Shown piece after piece: positions 16,986-24,280 of a DNA stretch of 64,000 bases. The DNA lies in the NCBI GenBank assembly GCA_016296655.1, contig JAEDIW010000005.1, positions 6,649-70,648 on the forward strand, in the 5' to 3' direction. Positions within the stretch are counted from its first letter, which is position 1; every line of letters begins with the position of its first letter. A model generated the notes under the pieces. That model was not told the DNA's origin. It searched no databases and saw nothing but the letters and a program-made list of their open reading frames with translations. The position numbers were made by a program, and so were the translations under genes. This DNA comes from Treponema sp. GTDB taxonomy: Bacteria > Spirochaetota > Spirochaetia > Treponematales > Treponemataceae.

Positions 16986-18329
16986 ATGGAAAATAATCAG
17001 TTTAAAATAATGACGGAAACTCCTGTTGGCAAATTGATTTTAAAATTATGCATGCCGACTATTTTAAGCATGCTGGTTACAAATTTTTACAATCTAGTTG
17101 ATACGGCCTTTGTCGGTATGGAAGGCAACAGTGCAAGCGGAGCTGTCGGAATTGTGTTTGGATTTATGGCTGTTTTGCAGGCAATTGGATTTTTGTTCGG
17201 TCAGGGCTCCGGCAGTATAATTTCAAGGGCTTTGGGAGGCAAAAAAATTGACAAAGCTGGAGAAGTTGCCAGCACAGCTTTTTTTACGGCTTTTTTTCTG
17301 GCAGTTGCAGCTGGCATATTTAGTTTAATATTCATCGATGACATTGTTTTTTTTCTTGGGAGTACGGAAACCATTGCTCCTTATGCAAAAAAATACATTT
17401 CCTTTATAATTTTGACAGCACCTTTTTTGGTTACAAGTTTTACGCTGAACAACATCCTGCGTTATGAAGGCAAAGCAACTCTTGGAATGATTGGTCTGAT
17501 TACCGGTGCGGTTTTAAATATCGCCGGTGATGCTATTTTTATGAGAAAGTTCAAAATGGGAATAACTGGAGCCGGATTAAGTACAGCAATTTCGCAGTTT
17601 ATAAGTTTCTGTATACTTTTTTCAATGTTTGCAAGGGGCAAAACTCAGTGTGTAATTTCTTTGAAAAAAGTCTGTTTAGATTTTAAAATTTATTCTGACA
17701 TTATCCTGACGGGTTTGCCAAGCCTTTTGCGGCAGGGAGCTTATAGTTTTGCTGCAATTATCATGAATGTCCGTGCTGCTTGTTTTGGGGATGCTGGAGT
17801 TGCTGCGATGAGCATTGTTTCAAGGATTTTTTTCTTTATTTTTTCCCTTTCGATTGGTGTCGGCCAGGGATTTCAACCTGTGGCGGGATTCAACTATGGT
17901 GCAAAAAAATTTTCCCGTGTACGCAAAGGTTCGGAATTTACGTTCGCCTTTAGTTCAGCTCTTATGATAATTGCAGGCATTCTGGTTGCCTTGAATTCAA
18001 ATGAAATTATAAGGCTTTTCAGGGATGATGCACTTGTCATTGAAATAGCCCGGCGCTCTTTGATTCTTCATTGCGTTGCAGTTATTTTTCTACCGTTCTG
18101 CATGGTTTGTGAAATGGTAATGCAAAGCACTGGATTTAAACTTGGAGCTTCCGTCATTTCACTTATGAGAAGTGGTTTGATTTTGATTCCATGCATAATC
18201 CTGCTTACAAAATTTCGCGGACTAAAAGGACTGCAGGAAGCGCAGCCTCTGTCGTTTGTGCTTGCTGTAATTCCGTCGGTATTTTTCGGGCGGCTATATT
18301 TTAAGAAACTGCCAAAAAATGACGGTTAG
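16986..18329 (+). CDS. MATE family multidrug/cation antiporter
   Basis: 447 residues with about twelve hydrophobic segments. The start PVGKLILKLCMPTILSMLVTNFYNLVDTAFVG, the GxGSIISRALGG segment and the repeat of this pattern in the second half (SLLRQGAYSFAAIIMNVRA...SIGVGQGFQPVAGFNYGA) are characteristic of MatE proteins. Such proteins export drugs or metabolites using a Na+ or H+ gradient in the inner membrane. The gene is preceded by a long A+T-rich stretch and is divergent from a MocR regulator that may control it. Substrate unknown. Confidence 0.93.
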   Translation: MENNQFKIMTETPVGKLILKLCMPTILSMLVTNFYNLVDTAFVGMEGNSASGAVGIVFGFMAVLQAIGFLFGQGSGSIISRALGGKKIDKAGEVASTAFFTAFFLAVAAGIFSLIFIDDIVFFLGSTETIAPYAKKYISFIILTAPFLVTSFTLNNILRYEGKATLGMIGLITGAVLNIAGDAIFMRKFKMGITGAGLSTAISQFISFCILFSMFARGKTQCVISLKKVCLDFKIYSDIILTGLPSLLRQGAYSFAAIIMNVRAACFGDAGVAAMSIVSRIFFFIFSLSIGVGQGFQPVAGFNYGAKKFSRVRKGSEFTFAFSSALMIIAGILVALNSNEIIRLFRDDALVIEIARRSLILHCVAVIFLPFCMVCEMVMQSTGFKLGASVISLMRSGLILIPCIILLTKFRGLKGLQEAQPLSFVLAVIPSVFFGRLYFKKLPKNDG

Positions 18330-18375
18330 ATTTCAGTCTGCTCCAGAAGCAGAAATTTTAGAAAAAAGTCCTCTA

Positions 18376-19095
18376 CTATGCATGGAATGATGTCAAGTCT
18401 TTTATGACTTCGGCTGCGATTATCAGGCCTGCAACAGATGGCGTGAAGGCATTGCTTCCTGGTGCTATTGAACTGCCTTTAAGTTCCGAATCTGGTTCTG
18501 CAACAGGTTTTATGACAGGTTCTGTTGAAAAAACGCATTTGAGTTGTTTTATGTTACGTTTTTTTAGTTCATTGCGCATAACACGGGCTAGCGGACATAC
18601 TGAAGTTTTGGAAATGTCTGCAACTTGAAATTTTGTAGGATCAACTTTGTTTCCTGCCCCCATGGAACTGATTATTTTTTTATCAAAGGCTTTAGCCTTA
18701 AGGACAAGTTCTATTTTTGAGCTTACAGTGTCGATGCAGTCAACTATATAGTCATATTTTGAAAAATCAAACATGGCAGAATTTTCTTTTGTAAAAAAAA
18801 CATTATGTTTTGTTACTTTACATTGTGGATTTATGTCCAAAATCCGTTTTTCAGCTGCATCAACTTTAAGCATGTCAAGTGTTGAATGAAGTGCATACAA
18901 TTGCCTGTTTAAGTTTGTAAGGCTTACCACATCACTGTCAACAATATCAACAGCACCAATTCCCGATCGAACCAGAGCTTCTACAGCGTAGCCTCCTACA
19001 CCGCCGATTCCAAAGACGATTACACGGCTGGAGTTTAAAATCTGCATATTTTGGCTGCCAAATATCAGGCGAATCCTGGAAAACTGATCAATCAT
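18376..19095 (-). CDS. tcdA: tRNA threonylcarbamoyladenosine dehydratase (TcdA/CsdL)
   Basis: E1-like ATP-dependent enzyme that cyclises t6A at position 37 of ANN-decoding tRNAs to ct6A. The nucleotide fold is VIVFGIGGVGGYAVEALVRSG (about 25-45), with the DSDVVSLTNLNRQL block (about 54-67), R-x-Q pattern and SMGAGNKVDP near residue 145. The length of 239 is usual, and the C-terminal TPSVAGLIIAAEVI helix is conserved. It overlaps the upstream secreted-protein gene by 8 bp, so the pair is translationally coupled, although no functional link is obvious. Confidence 0.88.
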   Translation of the reverse strand: MIDQFSRIRLIFGSQNMQILNSSRVIVFGIGGVGGYAVEALVRSGIGAVDIVDSDVVSLTNLNRQLYALHSTLDMLKVDAAEKRILDINPQCKVTKHNVFFTKENSAMFDFSKYDYIVDCIDTVSSKIELVLKAKAFDKKIISSMGAGNKVDPTKFQVADISKTSVCPLARVMRNELKKRNIKQLKCVFSTEPVIKPVAEPDSELKGSSIAPGSNAFTPSVAGLIIAAEVIKDLTSFHA

Positions 19096-19672
19096 TCTGT
19101 TTAAAAACCATTTTTATTTTATTCAGCTGGCTTTGGCTGATGACTTTACCTTTAAATAATGCCTGTGCAATTTTTTCTACGATTTTTCCGTAAGTTGATT
19201 TATCCAGCGTAAAAACAACAGTTGCATGATAAACCCAATCTGATGTTTCGTACCAGAAAAAATCCTGAAAAGTAAGCAGCTTAAATGGTTCAATCGACAT
19301 TTCGGCTGTTTTTTCTATGCGGTTACGAATGTTTTGTTCATTTATTTCTGCTGTTCCTATAATGTCTATACTGACAGAACGAGCAAGTTCCTGATATCCC
19401 AAATAAGAGGCCTTTGCAATGGCTTCTTCCCTGCAAGCTCCAAGTCCTTCTGTAGAATTTATAATCCACTTGGAATCTGCAAGGTCATTTTTCATGTTTT
19501 CGTCGCACCACAAACTGCCGTCGCCTGAATATAATGCATTGAGCCAACGAGGTAATTCCGGTTCCCCCTGTTCCCTGTTTTTCCAGTCAATTTTTACTGT
19601 TTTTGCAGAAACTACAGAAAGTTCCAGTAAAATGTAAAAGAATAAAAATAATATGGATTTTTTTATATTCAT
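19088..19672 (-). CDS. Secreted protein of unknown function
   Basis: 194 residues with a signal peptide (about 1-23; the hydrophobic core ends VVSAKT) and no lipobox. The mature part has a helix-rich centre (EAIAKASYLGYQELARSVSIDIIG) followed by strands with aromatic residues (WYETSDWVYHATVVFTLDKSTYGKIV). That order recalls LPP20-like/FlgT-N-like envelope proteins, which begin with an alpha helix on beta strands, but I cannot call the family firmly. It is probably periplasmic. Its last codons overlap the start of tcdA. Confidence 0.7.
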   Translation of the reverse strand: MNIKKSILFLFFYILLELSVVSAKTVKIDWKNREQGEPELPRWLNALYSGDGSLWCDENMKNDLADSKWIINSTEGLGACREEAIAKASYLGYQELARSVSIDIIGTAEINEQNIRNRIEKTAEMSIEPFKLLTFQDFFWYETSDWVYHATVVFTLDKSTYGKIVEKIAQALFKGKVISQSQLNKIKMVFKQND

Positions 19673-19718
19673 AGTGAATTAAATATATGTAAAAAATAAT
19701 ATGCCGTCAATTGAAAAA

Positions 19719-19760
19719 AAAATCCCAAAAACCGAACAGCATTCAGATTTTCGGGATTTT
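19719..19760 (-). terminator. Intrinsic terminator of the rbr-dfx unit
   Basis: On the minus strand, AAAATCCCGAAAA pairs with the later TTTTTGGGATTTT with one mismatch, closing a loop of about 18 bases, and the stem runs into a long U tract. It lies directly after the dfx stop. Confidence 0.8.
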
Positions 19761-19772
19761 CTGCAAAAAGTG

Positions 19773-20141
19773 TCAGACCTTCCACAAACCATGAAGGTTG
19801 CAGTAAGCATAGGTTGCTATAAGCTTTTCACCTTCATTCAAGGTAAAGACAGCTTCTGGAGCTTGATTGGGCTGTAAATTCCGCCTGTAAACACCAGTTG
19901 ACGTTTCAATTAAAATCCATTGGATAAAATGTGCTTCTGTCATCGGATGTTCTACAGAACCGACAGTTACTTTTACATTGTTTCCTGTAACTTCAACAAC
20001 TGGCAGATGCTTTTCAACAGCTCCGTCTGAAGTTCCCGGAACAATTTCCGTCATTTTTTGACCGCAGCATACAACATTTACGCCTGAGTCATTGACCATT
20101 TCAACAATGTTACCGCAATGCTCGCATAAAAAAAATTTCAT
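19773..20141 (-). CDS. dfx: Desulfoferrodoxin (superoxide reductase)
   Basis: 122 residues from the ATG at 20141, which has AGGAGG upstream; the longer frame to 20189 has no such signal. Reduces superoxide to hydrogen peroxide without making oxygen. The N-terminal desulforedoxin-type site has four cysteines (CEHCG and VCCG) binding Fe(Cys)4. The catalytic centre II ligands are present: a histidine in EKHLP, histidines in EHPM and AHFIQW, and the C-terminal cysteine and histidine in YCNLHG. The catalytic-loop EKH motif with glutamate and lysine is intact. It follows rubrerythrin by 75 bp on the same strand; rubrerythrin would remove the peroxide it makes. Confidence 0.93.
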   Translation of the reverse strand: MKFFLCEHCGNIVEMVNDSGVNVVCCGQKMTEIVPGTSDGAVEKHLPVVEVTGNNVKVTVGSVEHPMTEAHFIQWILIETSTGVYRRNLQPNQAPEAVFTLNEGEKLIATYAYCNLHGLWKV

Positions 20142-20216
20142 AGCAACCTCCTGTTTCTTGTATTGCCAGAATTTTATAAAAACTGCCAAAAATGTAATTT
20201 AATACAAGTACATTTT

Positions 20217-20765
20217 CTAGTAGTTTTCAGCATTCAGTTCAAAGTATGATTTTGGGTGAGCACAAACAGGGCAAACTTCAGGAGCTTTTGTTCCTACAAT
20301 AATGTGTCCGCAGTTACGACATTCCCATACTTTTACTTCACTCTTTTCAAATACCTGTGCAGTTTCAATATTTTTCAGAAGTGCACGGTAACGTTCTTCA
20401 TGATGTTTTTCAATGGCAGCAACCATGCGAAATTTTATTGCAAGTGCCTTGAAACCTTCGGCTTCAGCGGTTTTTGCAAATTCTTCATACATATCTGTCC
20501 ATTCATAATTTTCTCCATCAGCTGCGGCCTGAAGGTTTGCCTTTGTGTCGCCAATGCCTCTTAATTCTTTGAACCACAGTTTTGCATGTTCTTTTTCATT
20601 CTCTGCGGTTTTCAGAAATAAAGCAGCCATTTGTTCATAGCCTTCTTTTTTTGCTACAGATGCAAAATATGTATATTTATTTCTTGCCTGTGATTCGCCA
20701 GCAAAAGCTGCTTCCAGATTTTTTTCTGTTTGTGTTCCTGCATAAGGATTCTGTTTGTTTTCCAT
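20217..20765 (-). CDS. rbr: Rubrerythrin
   Basis: 182 residues, normal length. Reduces hydrogen peroxide at a di-iron site using electrons from its own rubredoxin domain. The four-helix domain (about 15-140) shows the ligand motifs [25 protein letters not shown] and [12 protein letters not shown]. The C-terminal rubredoxin-like site has CRNCG and CPVCAHP. First gene of a two-gene peroxide/superoxide defence unit with dfx. A perfect 10-bp inverted repeat lies 44-69 bp upstream and may be an operator or leader hairpin. Confidence 0.95.
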   Translation of the reverse strand: MENKQNPYAGTQTEKNLEAAFAGESQARNKYTYFASVAKKEGYEQMAALFLKTAENEKEHAKLWFKELRGIGDTKANLQAAADGENYEWTDMYEEFAKTAEAEGFKALAIKFRMVAAIEKHHEERYRALLKNIETAQVFEKSEVKVWECRNCGHIIVGTKAPEVCPVCAHPKSYFELNAENY

Positions 20766-20808
20766 AATTTTATGTCATCTCCTAAAAAAATATTGTAAAC
20801 AGAGTAAA

Positions 20809-20834
20809 TTTCTAAGAAGTGCATTTCTTAGAAA
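20809..20834. promoter_or_regulatory. Perfect inverted repeat upstream of rubrerythrin
   Basis: TTTCTAAGAA, six bases, then TTCTTAGAAA. The arms are perfectly complementary. It lies between the rbr start (20765) and a TATAAT-like box on the minus strand at 20853-20858, so it would sit in the early transcribed leader. It is a candidate operator for an oxidative-stress regulator. It does not match the PerR consensus well. Confidence 0.5.
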
Positions 20835-20946
20835 CTTACACATTCTTATATAATTATAACACGAATTTTGAAAGGAATTTCTTTTTTTTTTAGGATTTGA
20901 GGAATAATTTTCTAGAATTTTTTGTTATTTTTTCATAATCCTTGAT

Positions 20947-23900
20947 TTATGCCAAAACTTTTGCAAGTATGGCAAACAGGGCGGTTATGTCGATAGGTTT
21001 TGAAATAAAATCATTCATGCCAGATTCTAAAGCTTTGTCCCTGTCTTCTTGGAAAGCATTTGCAGTCATGGCGATTATTGGAAGTTGTGCCTTATAAAAT
21101 TCTGGCAAAGAGCGGATTTTTCGGGTAGCAGTATAGCCGTCCATTTCAGGCATCTGAACATCCATCAAAATAAGATCATATTGACCTGGATGTGAATTTT
21201 CAATTTTTTCAACTGCAATGCAGCCGTCATTTGCTACATCAACAAAAAATCCTGCATCTTGCAATATTGCAACGGCAATTTCCTGATTTAAAATATTGTC
21301 TTCAGCAAGCAGAATTTTCTTTCCTTTGAAATTCAATTTTGAAGATTCTGGTTCAACTTCATTGCCTGAATCAGAGGCTTTTGCAAATACAGCAGATAGT
21401 TCAGACATAAAAACAGGCTTTGAGAGAAAATCGGTAACTCCAGAGTTCCTTGCTTCATTTTCAATGCCCGACCAATCGTAATCTGTTAAAACGGCGATAA
21501 AAGCTTTTTTTCCAGATAAATTTTTGATTTTGCGGACAGCTTCAATGCCTGCAATGTCATTCAGCTGACGGTCAATAATGCATCCTTTGAACGCACTGCC
21601 CTGTTCAGCAGCCTGACTTGCCATGTGTATAGCTTCATTGCCAGATGTTGTCCATTCACATTGAAAGCCGAGAGTGCACAGCATTTTAGCCATGTTCAAA
21701 CAGGTTTCTCTTCGACTGTCTGCAATCAGGATTTTACCACCATGCAATTCAAGAGGCAGCACAGATTTTGAAATTGAATTTTCATCAGAATTTATGATTC
21801 TCAAGTCCAGTTCAACAATAAACTCAGAACCTTTGCCTTCTGTGCTGTTTACATTGATTGTTCCGCCCATCATGTCAACAATGTTTTTTGTAATCGCCAT
21901 ACCAAGTCCTGTGCCCTGAATGCCACTTACGGTTGCGGTCTGTTCCCTTGAAAATGCTTCAAAAATATGCATTCGGAATTCCTGTGACATACCGATTCCA
22001 TTATCTTTTATACAGAACTTAAAATGTGCAGAATTTTCACGGGCTGAAGGTTCTTCTTTTAAAAGAATACTTATAGTGCCATTTTCTCCTGTAAATTTAA
22101 TGGCATTGCCTGCTATATTCAGTAAAATGCGGCTCAACCGAAGCTTGTCTGCAAATACATCTTCATGAATGATATTCTGTACATCAATATACAGGTTCTG
22201 TTTTTTTGCTGAAACATTCGGTTGAATTATCGTCTTTAAATCATGCAATATGTCAGGCAGATGAACTTCTTTTTCTTCGATTTTCACGCATCCACTTTCA
22301 ATACGGCTCATGTCAAGAACATCGTTTATCAGGCTTAACAGATGATTACTTGAAATTGAAATTTTTGACAGATAATCCAATACAAGTTTTTTTTCCTCAA
22401 TATGCCGTTCTGCCAGAGATGTAAAACCAATTATTGCATTCATAGGAGTACGGATGTCATGAGACATGTTATTCAAAAATGCAGTTTTTGCCTGATTGGC
22501 AGCATTAGACCCTATTAAAGCAATCTGAAGTTCTGATTGACTTTTCCGAAGCTGTGCATTTATTTTACGGATAAATTTTTCAGCTTCTTTTGCCTTTGAT
22601 TCAGAAGCATTTGCCTTTATAAGCAGAAAAACCAGACATAGAAGTATAAGTCCTGAAATTATTCCAAGCGTAAAAACGTTATCCTTTACAAAGGTAATAA
22701 AAGACAGGGAAGAATCCGGGTTTGAAAACAGAGTCATTGCAGCCAGCAAGGCAGAATGGGGAGTCATTGCAATTGCCCTGTTCATAATCAAGAGTAAATT
22801 CTTGTCATTCCTGTTTACCGCAAAAGAAACATTAGCTACCTTTGACAGTGCTACAGATTTTACCGTTCTATGCCCTAAAAGATTTTTATAAACGTAAGTA
22901 CTTTCAACAACACAATCAGCAGCTCCTGTTGAAACAGCGGTAAGACATTCATTGAAATTTTTATATTCGTTAAGGAGCCATTTTGGATAGCATTCCTTAA
23001 CATACCATTCTATGTCTGTATACCCTTTTGCAACAGCAACCTTATTTGCAGCTGATTCATCAAAATTGTTGTTTAAGATTATAGCCGTCATCGGTGTTTT
23101 TAAAATTTCTTCGGTAAGAAGCAGACTGTTTCGTTCTGCTTTATCCAGACTCTGATAAATTGGAAAAACAGCGTCAACTTCACCTGCTTTTAAAGCTTTT
23201 ATTGCCATTCCAATATTTTTATAGGAAACAGCTTCAAAAGTTATGGAGTTTTCGGGAAAACTTTCTACAGCCGATTCAATAAAAGTTTTTAAAGCTCCTG
23301 TAAGATTGCCAGACTTATCATTTCCACAAAATGCAAGGAATTCTTCGGCATAGCCGATTTTTATTTTTTCATGCTGAGAAAGCCATTGTTTTTCAGCATG
23401 TGAAAACTGTACACGAATTGCAGTAGCAGAAAAATATTTGCTATGAAGATTTTCGATAAAATATGGCTCATCTGCATTCAGACGCTGTTGACAAATGTTG
23501 ATTTCTTGTAGAATTTCAGGCTGTGATTTGCTCACGCCAAGAAAATATTGGGATTCACCGACTTTTATAATAGGTATCATTCTGTCCTTCGGAAAAATTG
23601 CATTGTCAGTGTCTACAACTGCATCGATTTCATCTTTTACAAAAGCCGAATACAGAGAACTATTCCCGTCAAATACTTTAATTTTGCAAGGATTCCCATT
23701 TTCATTGTTCCATTTTTTCAGAAAAAGATTCTGCATGGAATCTTGTGTACAGCCAATTACAGAATCTTTTATGTATTTTATGTCATCATTTACAAAACGC
23801 TTTTTTTCATAGGCGTAAATGTAGTAATTTTCAAATCCCATAGAATTATCAGGAAAAGCAATTGATTTTGCCCTTTCATCGGTGTAGGAAATGCCAGGCA

Positions 23901-24210
23901 CAATGTCAATCTGACCTTTTTTTAATTTTTCCAGAATTTCTATCCAGGAGCCATAAACATATTCATAATTCCAGCCGGTATATGCCGCAATTTTCTGCAA
24001 ATATTCATAACCATACCCAGATTTATGATCAAAATCGTTTTCGCCTTCCAGAAAATTTGTGCTTTGAACATAGCCAACTTTTACAGTCCTGTTTTTTAAG
24101 GCAGAGTCAGAAGAAGCTGCAAAAACTGAAAAAAAAGAAAAAACAAATAAAATGAGAAATAAAGCAAGCTTATTTTTTAACAGAAGTTTTTGTTTTTTCA
24201 TCAGCTCCAT
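20947..24210 (-). CDS. BvgS-like hybrid sensor kinase: two SBP_bac_3 domains, HisKA, HATPase, two receivers
   Basis: About 1087 residues. Order: signal/anchor segment (about 12-32), two periplasmic amino-acid-binding-protein-like domains (about 42-260 and 280-500; the first shows the GWNYEYVYGSW and KKGQIDIVPG patterns), a transmembrane helix (about 511-532), then coiled coil. The kinase follows, with H584 in NMSHDIRTPMNAIIGF, the N box NIAGNAIKFT and G boxes GIGMS and GTGLGMAI. The first receiver (about 820-940) is divergent: it has ADS instead of the usual acidic pair, but keeps an aspartate in IIDRQL and a lysine in LSKPV. The second (about 963-1087) is canonical with D1017 in LMDVQMP. I chose the ATG at 24210 after GGGG; ATG 24201 is the alternative. 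The longest frame would overlap the upstream kinase gene. No HPt domain is present. Confidence 0.9.
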   Translation of the reverse strand: MELMKKQKLLLKNKLALFLILFVFSFFSVFAASSDSALKNRTVKVGYVQSTNFLEGENDFDHKSGYGYEYLQKIAAYTGWNYEYVYGSWIEILEKLKKGQIDIVPGISYTDERAKSIAFPDNSMGFENYYIYAYEKKRFVNDDIKYIKDSVIGCTQDSMQNLFLKKWNNENGNPCKIKVFDGNSSLYSAFVKDEIDAVVDTDNAIFPKDRMIPIIKVGESQYFLGVSKSQPEILQEINICQQRLNADEPYFIENLHSKYFSATAIRVQFSHAEKQWLSQHEKIKIGYAEEFLAFCGNDKSGNLTGALKTFIESAVESFPENSITFEAVSYKNIGMAIKALKAGEVDAVFPIYQSLDKAERNSLLLTEEILKTPMTAIILNNNFDESAANKVAVAKGYTDIEWYVKECYPKWLLNEYKNFNECLTAVSTGAADCVVESTYVYKNLLGHRTVKSVALSKVANVSFAVNRNDKNLLLIMNRAIAMTPHSALLAAMTLFSNPDSSLSFITFVKDNVFTLGIISGLILLCLVFLLIKANASESKAKEAEKFIRKINAQLRKSQSELQIALIGSNAANQAKTAFLNNMSHDIRTPMNAIIGFTSLAERHIEEKKLVLDYLSKISISSNHLLSLINDVLDMSRIESGCVKIEEKEVHLPDILHDLKTIIQPNVSAKKQNLYIDVQNIIHEDVFADKLRLSRILLNIAGNAIKFTGENGTISILLKEEPSARENSAHFKFCIKDNGIGMSQEFRMHIFEAFSREQTATVSGIQGTGLGMAITKNIVDMMGGTINVNSTEGKGSEFIVELDLRIINSDENSISKSVLPLELHGGKILIADSRRETCLNMAKMLCTLGFQCEWTTSGNEAIHMASQAAEQGSAFKGCIIDRQLNDIAGIEAVRKIKNLSGKKAFIAVLTDYDWSGIENEARNSGVTDFLSKPVFMSELSAVFAKASDSGNEVEPESSKLNFKGKKILLAEDNILNQEIAVAILQDAGFFVDVANDGCIAVEKIENSHPGQYDLILMDVQMPEMDGYTATRKIRSLPEFYKAQLPIIAMTANAFQEDRDKALESGMNDFISKPIDITALFAILAKVLA

Positions 24211-24280
24211 ATAAAACCCCAAATTCCATAAACTCTGATTAACACTAAAATCAACTAGCCAATTCAAGAAAAGCAGATTT

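Noticed and set aside
20848..20862. PerR box upstream of rbr
   Set aside because: TTATATAATTATAA resembles the PerR consensus only because it is A+T-rich; the two half sites do not align without shifting, so I record only the separate perfect inverted repeat.
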